The notes beneath the pieces were generated by a model. The model was given only the letters and a program-made list of their open reading frames with translations, was not told the DNA's origin and made no database searches. Shown here piece after piece: positions 42,501-50,770 of a stretch of 52,198 nucleotides of DNA (position 1 is the stretch's first letter; the number at the start of each line of letters is the position of its first letter). The translations under genes were made by a program, and so were the position numbers. This stretch comes from Bacteroidota bacterium (GTDB lineage Bacteria > Bacteroidota > Ignavibacteria > Kapaibacteriales > UBA2268): contig JAKAKE010000003.1 in assembly GCA_021824625.1 (NCBI GenBank), forward strand, positions 1 through 52,198, written 5' to 3'.

Positions 42501-44423
42501 GTTCATTTCGATTCACCATCTGCAACTATTGTTGGTGCAGTTGGTCCCGCAGGCTGGGTTGGTCCCAATCCTGTTCCACCATCGAATGGTGTTTCATGGA
42601 ATGTCCCGACACCTCCGGGAATGCTTACAGCCGGAAACCATGGTCCTTTCAAACTGTGCTTTGAATTGAAGGCAGGTGTAACAACCTTCCCTGTAATTAT
42701 CACATTCATTGACCAAAATGGAAATGTTGTCTGCAAATTTGAGCAAATGATTAATTGCAAGGATTGTTGTGACAAGTTTGATACAATCGAAGTTATACGC
42801 AAAAATATCAGACAGCTTCCTATAGCGCAGGGACGATTTATATGGCTTCAGAATACTTTAACAGCACTTCCTGGCCCTATCATCAGGACATCGGCAACAA
42901 TAGTTAGTGCTCAAATCCAGACACCGTCATCAACAGTTGCCTATCATACATATAGCGATATACTTGGTGCAAAAGCATTCCCTCCTTATTGGGTGCTTTC
43001 GGGTTCAATAATACCTTGTCCGCTTGGCGGACCCGGCACATCACCTTCGAATGGCCTTCAGGGTGTATATGGGACATTCAGGACTCAGCCATTTTACAGT
43101 CGTGAGCTTATTTGGGGAGATTACCGCCATGTATTGTCAAGTGTGATTCTCATTAATGCCAATATGGAAATGCTTATTATGTTCCCGCCGATTACAAGCA
43201 GGTTAGGTGACAGAATCAAGTTCATCATCAGGTATGAATTTACTGATACTAACTGCTGCACTTGCGACAGGCTTGTCGAATATGTAATTGACAGAAAGTA
43301 CTATAATGACAATCTGACTCATGGTACTGCAGAGAAGGGTAAAACCGGAGTAAAGGATATTGTTCAGGGACAGACCACTGAAAATGATGTTTATATAACA
43401 ATGACAGATTATCAAACAGGTACGTTGCATGTATCCAATACTTCAAGTGGAGATGATGCAATAACTATAACAAATGTCTGGCTTTTACCTCAATCTGTTG
43501 AAATTGATTCGATGCATGACAATTCTTCAGGCAATAATTCTGTTATTGAAGATGGAACAGCTAAAGTGAATGTCAACATTGGTGCAGGAAATTCAACTGA
43601 TATAGCATTATATTATGACAACGCACTTGAGAAAGGATTATTCACCAACACTGTAACTCTCAAGTTCGTATATGATGCAATGCCTCTTGACACGTTCACT
43701 ATACAATCTCAGGTAAATTCGAGAGTATCGGGCGGTGGCGGCGACCAGTTGGCATTAGACAACTCTGCCAATCTGCAGAATCTTCACACTTATGCTCTTT
43801 CAATAACTAATGCTAATTCATTCGAAGAAGGTATCAGGAGCATTGAGTTGAAAACACCGACAGGTGCAGATATCTTAGCTGTAGGTCCGACAATAGACCC
43901 ACAACAGATTATATTGAATGCTTACAGCATACAGGGTGGTGATAATCAGTTATTACCACAGGTGCCTGCAAGTGCTGAAGTATCGTCAATACTTCCGGGT
44001 GAAGCCGTTAAGCCAATTTACATTAGCCTGAGAGGTACAGGAACCGTTAACATTGATTTCCTTACTTATAATAATAATGGTGAGAAAGTAAGCGAGGGTT
44101 CATTCCAGCTAATAACTTCAGTTGTTGATTTGGATGATGGCGACAATCAAAACAGTGAGTTTGCTGTAATTAACTGCTATCCAAATCCTACTGCAGGAAA
44201 TGTTACATTCCAGTTCCTTGCCAAGCGAGATCTAAATAATGTATCTCTTGAAATAACTGATTTAACAGGACGTGTAGTAGCACATGTTCTGGATAATAAC
44301 TCTATTATTTCAGGCAACCATGTTGTTGTATTCAACACCAATAAACTGTCAAGCGGTGCATATTACTATACTTTAAGGAGTGGTAATAATTCTAAGTCAG
44401 GACTGCTGAATATTGTCAAATAA
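39543..44423 (+). CDS. Giant secreted protein of Cys-Cys repeats with T9SS tail
   Basis: 1626 residues: signal peptide (FYLLIAFILAISINTAFSQ), a first divergent Cys-rich module, then seven tandem modules of about 127-139 residues (residues about 150-1080). Each has an invariant GDCCYxFxL or variant near its start, then a hydrophobic FPGxxxVxF, GWG near the middle, GxHxxFRLCF near residue 95 and a closing Cys after ICxDT. The seven GDCC/GNCC/GECC codons start at about 40041, 40422, 40831, 41228, 41620, 42028 and 42445. I do not know this module from a named family. Residues about 1090-1500 form a separate beta-rich region, and the last about 85 are a type A sorting domain (VINCYPNPTAGNVTFQF, LSSGAYYYTL, GLLNIVK). 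Adhesion or a structural surface layer is plausible, not shown. Confidence 0.85.
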   Translation: MKKVFYLLIAFILAISINTAFSQQQCTANLTNDCGNCYNFTFTNNSGSPVDQIQVLVSGGSFYFSWGGVSSTAASEGWTFSPTSFNPNVTMLTFNGGTPIPNNSTKGNFHFCLSGDLQGAPIFTFRAISNKQIVCTTMTERSNMGICCDNLVMSVVSSDPTPNDQGDCCYNFSLLAKTEFPGLFYVRFKPLLTSVTVGTKIAPSSPAGWGTPSNYQNGAQFPAPANGMMPGVHQYFRLCVFMPAGITTFPMEITYVSAAGGIICTDTIPLTCDVCAGLHIYPQSVTKNANDQGDCCYTFKLLADRNYPGITHVQFSPVQYGVTIGTALPPSSPTGWGASTTVPPNSVKFATPGIIGAGPGLPAGTHELFRLCFNFAAGVTASDVVITFFDANNDTICWFTEFIECQTVDRCDSLKMEYEKVTPNADDIGDCCYQFRLTTNIDFPSVSLVKFTSLSAAVLISSAQPPSSPSGWSLAPPAPPGQSVSFQPPGGYLHAGVHDAFRICYDISGNAGNFQLEVTYMSPTGGAVCKDTIDIKCETTNDCDTLKMNYEKVEPTPNDQGNCCYQFKLNAGMDMPDIFYVRFKSLLASVQITSAQPPSSPAGWGSATPTPPGQDVSFMAPGGYLHLGTHAHFRICFDMPSGISSLPVEIAYLNRDGKEICVDTVQVVCQSSKCNVEWRTERVPVDNKNLKGDCCYIIALIVPTAVPGVAFVNFNPINPGVTTATALPAYSPPGWGASAPSGPNGVKFHTPGTGNNLPNGVHKYFRLCFNLPAGVTTFPVEVLFTDANGQVICKDTLIMDCVKKGCEFEIYGERLPVSTPATTANNLGDCCYAYKLIAHTDFPGVFYLNFMPLNPNVQITMASTPAVPPGWGSSTPYPPNGVRYLTPGLPSGIHGIPAGIHEYFRICFDLPPNVFSFQMQVAMTDREGKVICLDTVDIKCGEGNGTCDNLRLNSILYKPTPNDPIRGECCQSFMFTATADFPNIHSVHFDSPSATIVGAVGPAGWVGPNPVPPSNGVSWNVPTPPGMLTAGNHGPFKLCFELKAGVTTFPVIITFIDQNGNVVCKFEQMINCKDCCDKFDTIEVIRKNIRQLPIAQGRFIWLQNTLTALPGPIIRTSATIVSAQIQTPSSTVAYHTYSDILGAKAFPPYWVLSGSIIPCPLGGPGTSPSNGLQGVYGTFRTQPFYSRELIWGDYRHVLSSVILINANMEMLIMFPPITSRLGDRIKFIIRYEFTDTNCCTCDRLVEYVIDRKYYNDNLTHGTAEKGKTGVKDIVQGQTTENDVYITMTDYQTGTLHVSNTSSGDDAITITNVWLLPQSVEIDSMHDNSSGNNSVIEDGTAKVNVNIGAGNSTDIALYYDNALEKGLFTNTVTLKFVYDAMPLDTFTIQSQVNSRVSGGGGDQLALDNSANLQNLHTYALSITNANSFEEGIRSIELKTPTGADILAVGPTIDPQQIILNAYSIQGGDNQLLPQVPASAEVSSILPGEAVKPIYISLRGTGTVNIDFLTYNNNGEKVSEGSFQLITSVVDLDDGDNQNSEFAVINCYPNPTAGNVTFQFLAKRDLNNVSLEITDLTGRVVAHVLDNNSIISGNHVVVFNTNKLSSGAYYYTLRSGNNSKSGLLNIVK
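39990..42770 (+). repeat. Seven tandem Cys-Cys modules of about 130 codons
   Basis: In-frame protein-level tandem repeat inside the gene at 39543. Spacing between the Cys-Cys positions is 381, 409, 397, 392, 408 and 417 bases. Modules are more alike in protein than in DNA, so they are not a recent amplification. Confidence 0.85.
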
Positions 44424-44445
44424 AATTTTGACAGTTGATTAATTA

Positions 44446-44480
44446 AATGCCGGGTGCTTTCGGGTATCCGGCATTTTTTT
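44446..44480 (+). terminator. Rho-independent terminator of the giant Cys-Cys gene
   Basis: Stem AATGCCGG/CCGGCATT (8 bp, imperfectly paired 14-base interior) runs straight into seven T residues. It begins 23 bases beyond the stop codon on the plus strand. Confidence 0.85.
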
Positions 44481-44518
44481 ATTATACCAAATTGATAACA
44501 ACTAAAGTAAATTATTAT

Positions 44519-44608
44519 TTGTCATTCTGAACTAAGCGTAGCGAAGTGAAGAATCTAATTCTTTGAAAAAACATAAGGTTAGATTCTTCGCTTCGCTCAG
44601 AATGACAA
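44519..44608. repeat. 90-bp inverted repeat, family GTCATTCTGA
   Basis: Outer arms TTGTCATTCTGA and TCAGAATGACAA are perfect. Inner arms AGCGAAGTGAAGAATCTAA and TTAGATTCTTCGCTTCGCT pair over 19 bp with one mismatch, leaving a 20-base centre. Related elements lie at 31571, 48116 and 51952. This is a MITE/REP-like unit with no protein-coding content. It occupies most of the interesting part of the 329-base gap before the P5C dehydrogenase gene. Confidence 0.85.
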
Positions 44609-44752
44609 TGATTGATTTTATTCATATTATAACTCTTGTTATCGTGTTAGTATTAATTAATCATATTTAATTGTAAAAACTGAAAAGGGTTTATAATTTT
44701 GCTGTTTAAATTTTTGCAATATTGAAATTAATATTATTAAAAAGGAAAAATT

Positions 44753-46300
44753 ATGAAACCGTTTGCGAATGAAAGACCCTTGGATTTTACTAAAGAAGAA
44801 AACTTCAAAAAACAGAAGGAAGCTCTAGCTAAAGTTAATAAGCAATTAGGAAAAGAATATCCTAATATTATTGGCGGAAAAAAATTAAAGTCCGAGAAGA
44901 AAACAATTTCTATTAATCCCGCCAATATAAAAGAAATTGTTGGTGTATTTCAAAAGTCAGGACGGGACCAGGCTGAAGATGCCTTGCAGTCTGCTCTTAA
45001 AGCTTATGAAACATGGAAATACACACCTGCAAAAGACAGGGCTAACATATTGCTCAAAGCCGCTCAAATTGCAAAGAAAAGGAGATTGGAAATAAATGCA
45101 TGGATGATAAAGGAAGTTGGAAAAAACTTTGCAGAAGCTGATGCAGATACCTGCGAAGCAATAGATTTTATGGAATTTTATGCAAGGGAATCATTACGCT
45201 ATGCTCAGAATCAGCCTTTGACGACATATCCCGGCGAAAAGAATCAATATACTTATATTCCACTTGGCGTAGGGCTATGCGTTCCTCCCTGGAATTTCCC
45301 TTTTGCAATTATGGCTGGAATCAGTTCAGCGGCTATTGTATCAGGTAATACTATTATATTAAAACCTTCATCAGATTCTCCTATGATGGCATGGCTCTAT
45401 CAGGAAATCATGCACGAGGCAGGCCTCCCAAAAGGTGTTTTGAACTTTTTTGTAGCAAGCGGAGCAGAAGCAGGAGATTATCTTGTTCATCATCCTAAGA
45501 TTCGATTTATTTCATTCACAGGCTCTATGGAAGTCGGATTACATATTAATGAAGTCGCCGCTAAAGCATCCGAAGGACAAATCTGGATTAAAAGAGTTAT
45601 TGCTGAAATGGGCGGCAAGGACACAATTGTTGTGGATTCCGAAGCTGATGTTGATTCGGCAGTTCAAGGCACAGTTGCTGCCGCTTATGGTTTCCAGGGG
45701 CAGAAATGTTCGGCTTGTTCAAGAGTAGTTGTTGATAAAAAAGTATATGCACCTTTTGTGAAAAAGCTAAAGGAAGCTGTTTCTAAACTTAAAATCGGAA
45801 ATCCTGAAGAAAATATATTTAGTGGCCCTGTTGTTAATGCAGGTTCTGAGCAAAAAGTTTTAGAATATATTGAAATTGGCAAAAAAGAGGGGAAACTATT
45901 AGTCGGTGGAAATAAAGTTGCAGAATTGCCGGGTTACTATGTTGAACCTACTGTCTTCGTTGACATAAAACCAAATGCAAGATTAGCGCAGGAAGAAATA
46001 TTCGGTCCTGTTCTTGCAGTAATAAAGTCGAATAATTTTGACGATGGCTTGAAGATTGCTAATAATACTATTTATGGTTTGACAGGCAGTGTCTATTCAA
46101 AGAACAAACAGAAACTCGAAAGAGCAAGGCTTGAGTTTCATGTCGGCAATCTTTATTTCAACAGGAAATGCACAGGAGCCATAGTTGATGTTCATCCGTT
46201 TGGCGGATTCAACATGAGCGGCACTGATTCGAAAGCCGGAAGCCGTGATTACCTATTACTCTTTTTACAAGGTAAATCAGTTAGTGAAAAAGTGAAATAA
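44753..46300 (+). CDS. rocA: 1-pyrroline-5-carboxylate dehydrogenase type aldehyde dehydrogenase
   Basis: Oxidises glutamate gamma-semialdehyde (open form of P5C) to glutamate with NAD+, the second step of proline or arginine breakdown. 515 residues, the Bacillus RocA length. Landmarks: ANERPLDFTKEENF start, VCVPPWNFPFAI-like segment (GLCVPPWNFPFAIMAG), ILKPSSDSP, FTGSMEVGLHINEVA, the general base Glu in IAEMGGKDTIVVD, the catalytic Cys in GFQGQKCSACSR, and EEIFGPVLAVIKS. The C-terminal KCTGAIVDVHPFGGFNMSGTDSKAGS is characteristic of P5C dehydrogenases. A relative acting on 2-aminoadipate semialdehyde, product of the lysine transaminase at 18 kb, cannot be excluded by eye. It is not in an operon with proline dehydrogenase here. 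Confidence 0.9.
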   Translation: MKPFANERPLDFTKEENFKKQKEALAKVNKQLGKEYPNIIGGKKLKSEKKTISINPANIKEIVGVFQKSGRDQAEDALQSALKAYETWKYTPAKDRANILLKAAQIAKKRRLEINAWMIKEVGKNFAEADADTCEAIDFMEFYARESLRYAQNQPLTTYPGEKNQYTYIPLGVGLCVPPWNFPFAIMAGISSAAIVSGNTIILKPSSDSPMMAWLYQEIMHEAGLPKGVLNFFVASGAEAGDYLVHHPKIRFISFTGSMEVGLHINEVAAKASEGQIWIKRVIAEMGGKDTIVVDSEADVDSAVQGTVAAAYGFQGQKCSACSRVVVDKKVYAPFVKKLKEAVSKLKIGNPEENIFSGPVVNAGSEQKVLEYIEIGKKEGKLLVGGNKVAELPGYYVEPTVFVDIKPNARLAQEEIFGPVLAVIKSNNFDDGLKIANNTIYGLTGSVYSKNKQKLERARLEFHVGNLYFNRKCTGAIVDVHPFGGFNMSGTDSKAGSRDYLLLFLQGKSVSEKVK

Positions 46301-46408
46301 TTTTTATATTTGTTTATAATAATTTGTCAGTCATTGCAAAGCAGAAAGTTAATTGTAAAAATTATTTATTTTCAGCTTTTCTAAAAGTTTTATATGTGAT
46401 GTTATCAA

Positions 46409-47299
46409 ATGCATTATTCGGGTAATACTGAAACAAGAGATAAGAGATTTGTTGCTTTGACTTCTGTCCTTGCCGCAGTCTTACTAACAGGAATGAAACT
46501 TATCGTTGGCTTGTTAACCGGCAGTCTTGGTATTCTTTCGGAAGCTTTACATTCAGGGTTTGATTTAGTTGCCGCCGGTATGACATTTTTTGCAGTGAAG
46601 ATTGCCGATAAACCTCCCGATGATGAACATCAATTTGGACATGGTAAAATCGAGAATCTTTCTGCTCTCGGTGAGACTTTTCTTCTGTTATTAACTTGTG
46701 TCTGGATAATTTATGAAGCTTATCTAAGGTTGTCATCAGGCAGAACACACATTGAAGTTACATTCTGGAGCTTTGCTGTAATTATCGTTTCAATCATCAT
46801 TGATATATCCAGGTCACGCGCATTGATGAAAACAGCGAAGAAGTATAACAGCCAGGCACTTGAAGCCGATGCTTTGCATTTTTCGACAGATATTCTAAGC
46901 TCGGTTGTTGTATTAATCGGATTGATTAGTGCTTCATTCTTCAATTATCATTCTGCCGACTCGATTGCCGCATTAATTGTAGCTCTAATAGTTATTTGGA
47001 TTTCCTTCAGAATCGGTAAAAGGTCAATTGATGCCTTGCTTGACCGTTCGTCTGTAGATATGAAACTTAGGATTGCAGAGGTTGTTTCTCTGATTCCCGA
47101 AGTTACTCATTATCATAACATCAAGCTCAGAACTGCCGGTTCAATAACTTTCGTTGAACTGAATATTCATGTTGATTCTTTACTTTCTATTGAGCAGGCA
47201 CATGAAATATCTCATTTGGTAGAGAAAAATATACAAAGCAAATTCAAGAAATGTGAAGTGCACATACATACAGAACCTGAGAGTGACACTGAAAGATAA
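46409..47299 (+). CDS. Cation diffusion facilitator metal exporter
   Basis: Divalent metal/H+ antiporter of the CDF family in the inner membrane, 296 residues. Six helices precede a cytosolic C-terminal domain (about 205-296: RIAEVVSLIPEVTHYHNIKLRTAG...VHIHTEPES). The transport-site motifs are HSGFD in helix 2 (ALHSGFDLVAAGM) and HFSTD in helix 5 (DALHFSTDILSS), an HxxxD/HxxxD site as in zinc-selective members, where FieF has DxxxD. The histidine-rich loop DDEHQFGHGKIEN is typical. The start is the ATG at 46409; no strong ribosome site is visible. It precedes the TrmH-type gene by about 20 bases and is probably co-transcribed with it. Confidence 0.93.
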   Translation: MHYSGNTETRDKRFVALTSVLAAVLLTGMKLIVGLLTGSLGILSEALHSGFDLVAAGMTFFAVKIADKPPDDEHQFGHGKIENLSALGETFLLLLTCVWIIYEAYLRLSSGRTHIEVTFWSFAVIIVSIIIDISRSRALMKTAKKYNSQALEADALHFSTDILSSVVVLIGLISASFFNYHSADSIAALIVALIVIWISFRIGKRSIDALLDRSSVDMKLRIAEVVSLIPEVTHYHNIKLRTAGSITFVELNIHVDSLLSIEQAHEISHLVEKNIQSKFKKCEVHIHTEPESDTER

Positions 47300-47320
47300 T
47301 TTTATATATTGAATATAGAA

Positions 47321-48109
47321 ATGATAAAAATCACAGATATTGAGGACTCAAGGATAGCGAATTACAAAAGCCTGCGATTTACTCCTCAAACACATACTAA
47401 CAAAAAACTTTTTATAACAGAAGGAGAGAAGGTTACACTTCAATTGTTAAAATCCGATTATGAAATCGAATCAATTTTTGCCTTACATGACTTTTATCAA
47501 AATTATAATGAATTTATAAAAAAAAAATCTATCCCTGAAGAAAAACAATATTATGCAGATATATCAATAATGAATCAGATTGTTGGTTATAAGCTCCACT
47601 CAGGTATAATGGCTATTGCTAAGCAGCCTGAACCAACATCTCTTAACAATTTAACCTCCCCGATTGTTGTATTAAACGGGATTATCAATTCGGAAAATGT
47701 TGGTTCCATAATCAGAAATTGTGCGGCATTTGGCATTGATTCTGTTATTGTTGATAAAGAGACGAGCAGTCCGTTTCTCAGAAGGGCAGTCAGGGTTTCA
47801 ATGGGAGCAGTATTGAATTTGAACATACACTTTTCTGAGAATTTATCGAAAGACTTGCATAAATTAAAGGATTTATCTTACAAAATTATCTCTGCAGAAA
47901 TAACAGGTAAGTCAGTGCCAATTTCTCAGGTAATATTTCCTAAAAAATACGTTATTATCTTAGGCAGTGAAGGCAAAGGTATAAATGATAAAATATTGGA
48001 TTTAAGTGATTTCATTATTCATATACCAATCACCGGTTGCCTAAATTCCATAAATGTTGCATCGAGCAGTGCAGTGATTTTATCAAAAATATTTGAACGT
48101 AAGATATAG
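47321..48109 (+). CDS. TrmH-family (SPOUT) RNA 2'-O-methyltransferase
   Basis: Methylates a ribose in tRNA or 23S rRNA. An N-terminal substrate-binding domain (RFTPQTHTNKKLFITEGEKVTLQLL) is followed by the SpoU methyltransferase knot: VLNGIINSENVGSIIRNCAAFG, the motif 2 region YVIILGSEGKGIND, and motif 3 IPITGCLNSINVASSSAVIL, with the catalytic Arg in IIRNC and Asn in NSINV. 262 residues from ATG 47321; a TTG twelve bases earlier is an alternative start. The exact RNA target cannot be told. Follows the CDF gene. Confidence 0.9.
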   Translation: MIKITDIEDSRIANYKSLRFTPQTHTNKKLFITEGEKVTLQLLKSDYEIESIFALHDFYQNYNEFIKKKSIPEEKQYYADISIMNQIVGYKLHSGIMAIAKQPEPTSLNNLTSPIVVLNGIINSENVGSIIRNCAAFGIDSVIVDKETSSPFLRRAVRVSMGAVLNLNIHFSENLSKDLHKLKDLSYKIISAEITGKSVPISQVIFPKKYVIILGSEGKGINDKILDLSDFIIHIPITGCLNSINVASSSAVILSKIFERKI

Positions 48110-48115
48110 ATTTAG

Positions 48116-48218
48116 TGTCATGCTGAGCATAGCGAAGAATTTATTTTGAATGTTGATATTGTTATGCGAGATTCTTCACGGAGTTTATCCTGAACTTGAT
48201 TCGGGATTCAGAATGACA
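48116..48218. repeat. Diverged copy of the GTCATTCTGA inverted repeat
   Basis: TGTCATGCTGA and ATAGCGAAGAAT on the left, GATTCTTCAC and TTCAGAATGACA on the right, with an extra about 25-base stretch (TTATCCTGAACTTGATTCGG) inside the right arm. It lies in the 159-base gap between the TrmH-type gene and dprA, starting seven bases after the stop. Confidence 0.75.
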
Positions 48219-48268
48219 ATTCAATATTCTTTTGTAAATTAATTTTTTTCAAAATTGAAATAAACAAA

Positions 48269-49387
48269 ATGTCTTATCCCGGTAATTGGAATCTTGAAGA
48301 TATTCTGACCTTTTCTTATATCAAAGGTGTCAATTCTTCATTGCTCAGAAAGGCTGTCGAAAATTTCGATGATTTGCAGAAACTTTCTGAGTCTGATGAT
48401 AAAATGTTTGCTGATAAAATTAATCAGTACGAGATATTCAGTGATAACAATTCATCAGTATGGGCTTCGGCAAGGGAAGAAGCAAAAAGACAGATAGATT
48501 ATGCTGAAGATAATAATTGTAGTATTATAACAATTTGGGACGAGGATTATCCCGAGCTTCTGAAAGATATTGTTCTGCCGCCTATTATTTTGTATGTTAA
48601 AGGCAAGCTCCAAACTAAAAGCTCAATCTCGATTTCTATGGTTGGCACCAGAAAATGTACTACTTATGGCCAGCTTGCCGCAGAGAAATTTGCAGAGTAT
48701 TTTGCAACTCATGGTATAATTGTAACGAGCGGCTTGGCTTATGGCATTGATACCATTTCTCATTTATCAGCTATAAAAGCGAAAGGAACGAGCTATGCGA
48801 TTGTTGCGGCAGGACTTGATAAAATAACTCCGGTTGAAGCCGTTCGCAATTCCCAAAAAATAGTGGAAAAAGGCGGAACTATTATTTCGGAATATAAATT
48901 CGGTACTGTAACATTGATTGGTTACTTCCCCCAAAGAAACAGGATTATCAGTGGAATATCATTAGCGACTATAATAGTTGAATGTGGTATAAAAAGCGGT
49001 GCATTAATTACTGCAAAGTTTGCTCTCGACCAGCAAAGAGAAGTATTTGCCGTCCCCGGTCGAATTGATTCCGAGAAAAGCAAGGGGACAAATCTTCTTA
49101 TCAAAAACAATTCAGCTTCTCCGGCACTTAGTCCCGAGCAGGTGCTTATTGACCTGGGATTAGCCAAGCCGGACTCCATGCTTATCGAAGGGAATAAACC
49201 CATGCTTAAACTCAATGTGATTGAAAAAGCAATTTATGATTTATTAGATAATGAGCCTCTTCATATTGATGAAATTGCTACAAGCACAGATTATGAGATT
49301 AATGAAATTCTTGTTGCCATGCTTGAAATGGAATTCAGGGATATTATACGAAAGTTACCGGGCAATTATTATATCAGAAAATATTAG
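48269..49387 (+). CDS. dprA: DNA-processing protein DprA
   Basis: Loads RecA on incoming single-stranded DNA during natural transformation. 372 residues: N-terminal SAM-like helices (SYIKGVNSSLLRKAVENFDDL), then the Rossmann-like core with VGTRKCTTYGQLAAEKFA, VTSGLAYGIDTISHLSA, FPQRNRIISGISLATIIVE, SGALITAKFALDQQREVFAVPG, and a C-terminal winged helix (EKAIYDLLDNEPLHIDEIA). Two normally strong motifs are altered: the segment after GLD reads KITPVEAVRN where YPxxN is usual, and the end of the core has NNSASPALSPEQVL where GA...D is usual. So this is a divergent member. Eighteen bases separate it from the prenyl synthase gene, so the two are probably co-transcribed. Confidence 0.88.
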   Translation: MSYPGNWNLEDILTFSYIKGVNSSLLRKAVENFDDLQKLSESDDKMFADKINQYEIFSDNNSSVWASAREEAKRQIDYAEDNNCSIITIWDEDYPELLKDIVLPPIILYVKGKLQTKSSISISMVGTRKCTTYGQLAAEKFAEYFATHGIIVTSGLAYGIDTISHLSAIKAKGTSYAIVAAGLDKITPVEAVRNSQKIVEKGGTIISEYKFGTVTLIGYFPQRNRIISGISLATIIVECGIKSGALITAKFALDQQREVFAVPGRIDSEKSKGTNLLIKNNSASPALSPEQVLIDLGLAKPDSMLIEGNKPMLKLNVIEKAIYDLLDNEPLHIDEIATSTDYEINEILVAMLEMEFRDIIRKLPGNYYIRKY

Positions 49388-49405
49388 TTAATCAGATGGT
49401 GAAAT

Positions 49406-50404
49406 ATGACTGCCGGTGAGGATTTTAAAGAATTATACGATGATTATCTCAGAAAAGTTGAAACTCAACTTGAATGTATTGTAAAAGATAAACATCCTGA
49501 ATCCATGTATGCTCCATTCCATTATTTAATTACAGGCGGAGGCAAACGAATCAGGCCCGTACTGGCTATGATTTGTGCAGGTGCGGTTGGCGGAAATCCT
49601 GATGATGCTCTCGACTGCGGAGTTGCAATCGAACTACTTCATAACTTCACTCTCGTTCATGATGATATTATGGACAGGTCTCCTCTGCGAAGAAACCGTC
49701 AGACAGTCCATGAAAAATGGAATGAGGCATCAGCTATTCTAACTGGAGATGTAATGATTGGCTTTGCTTATAATCTGCTTCCAAATTCAAAGCAGCATGC
49801 GCGTTCTGATGAGATTTATAAAACATTCACAAGAGGCTTAATTGAAGTGTGCGAGGGACAAGCTTATGATATGGACTTCAATGAAAAGAAAGATGTATCT
49901 CTCATTGATTATCTCAATATGATTGATAAAAAAACAGCAAAGCTACTTGAAACTGCGGCTATGATTGGAGGAACCATCGGAATGGGTAGTAACGAGGAAC
50001 TCAATTCATTGCAAACTTATGCGAATTGTCTGGGTATTGCATTCCAGGTTCAGGATGACTTGCTCGACCTCACAGCCGAACAGGCTGAGTTAGGCAAAAG
50101 AATAGGGCAGGACTTGTTCGAAGGGAAAAAAACTTTTCTGATTATTAAAGCAATCGAAAAAGCAAAAGATGAAAATGATAAAAATTTGCTGAATGAATTT
50201 GTCAATAATAATGGTTTAATGAATGAAAACCAATTGCCTCAGATGATTGATTTATTCACAAGATTAAATGTATTTGATGATGCCGTTTCTTTTGCCGATT
50301 CTTATTTCAATAAAGCAAAAAATTCATTAGCAAATCTCAAAGAAAATCAATATACACAAATGCTGCATTGGTTAGTTGATACATTGGATAAGAGGAAAAA
50401 GTAA
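49406..50404 (+). CDS. Polyprenyl diphosphate synthase
   Basis: Trans-isoprenyl diphosphate synthase that lengthens allylic diphosphates with isopentenyl diphosphate. Both Asp-rich motifs are present: LVHDDIMDRSPLRRNRQTVH (first) and FQVQDDLLDLTAE (second). GGGKRIRPVLAMI binds the incoming substrate, and DLFEGKKTFLIIKAI follows the second motif. 332 residues fit long-chain (octaprenyl/heptaprenyl) or geranylgeranyl forms; product length cannot be read reliably. It would feed the menaquinone side chain finished by the UbiE/MenG enzyme at 28.5 kb. Start by ATG preceded by GGTGAAAT. Confidence 0.93.
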   Translation: MTAGEDFKELYDDYLRKVETQLECIVKDKHPESMYAPFHYLITGGGKRIRPVLAMICAGAVGGNPDDALDCGVAIELLHNFTLVHDDIMDRSPLRRNRQTVHEKWNEASAILTGDVMIGFAYNLLPNSKQHARSDEIYKTFTRGLIEVCEGQAYDMDFNEKKDVSLIDYLNMIDKKTAKLLETAAMIGGTIGMGSNEELNSLQTYANCLGIAFQVQDDLLDLTAEQAELGKRIGQDLFEGKKTFLIIKAIEKAKDENDKNLLNEFVNNNGLMNENQLPQMIDLFTRLNVFDDAVSFADSYFNKAKNSLANLKENQYTQMLHWLVDTLDKRKK

Positions 50405-50443
50405 AGTGGAAAAATTTCTAGAATTATTAATTAATTAATAATG

Positions 50444-50770
50444 TTACTCAAGTTTATAAATGCTTGTATCAGCTATTTCTGTATTTCGGGATATTTTTAT
50501 AAATCCTACATGTTCTGAATCTAAGCGAATCATTTTAAATGCAAAATCATTAAAATTAAACTGAAATATTTTTTTATAATTTCCATTTCTATAATCTATA
50601 TAAACTTCACCATAATCTGGAGCAAAGACACCACTTTTATCTCTGTAAAATGAAATATCATACTTTTTATCATATAATTTTATTTTTTTAGCTAATTCAT
50701 CTTTTTCAGGAGTATTTGTGCATCCACAAATTTTTAAACCTACAATGATTATTAATAATATTTTATTCAT
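50444..50770 (-). CDS. Small lipoprotein coupled to the toxin gene
   Basis: 108 residues with a lipoprotein signal peptide: KILLIIIVGLKICGC, lipobox I-C-G-C with the lipidated Cys17. The rest is a small beta-rich domain (YDISFYRDKSGVFAPDYGEVYIDYRNGNYKK). I recognise no family. Its ATG overlaps the toxin stop codon by 8 bases (ATGAATAA), which implies translational coupling, so it belongs to the YefM-YoeB transcription unit. A 40-base convergent gap separates it from the prenyl synthase gene. Confidence 0.75.
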   Translation of the reverse strand: MNKILLIIIVGLKICGCTNTPEKDELAKKIKLYDKKYDISFYRDKSGVFAPDYGEVYIDYRNGNYKKIFQFNFNDFAFKMIRLDSEHVGFIKISRNTEIADTSIYKLE

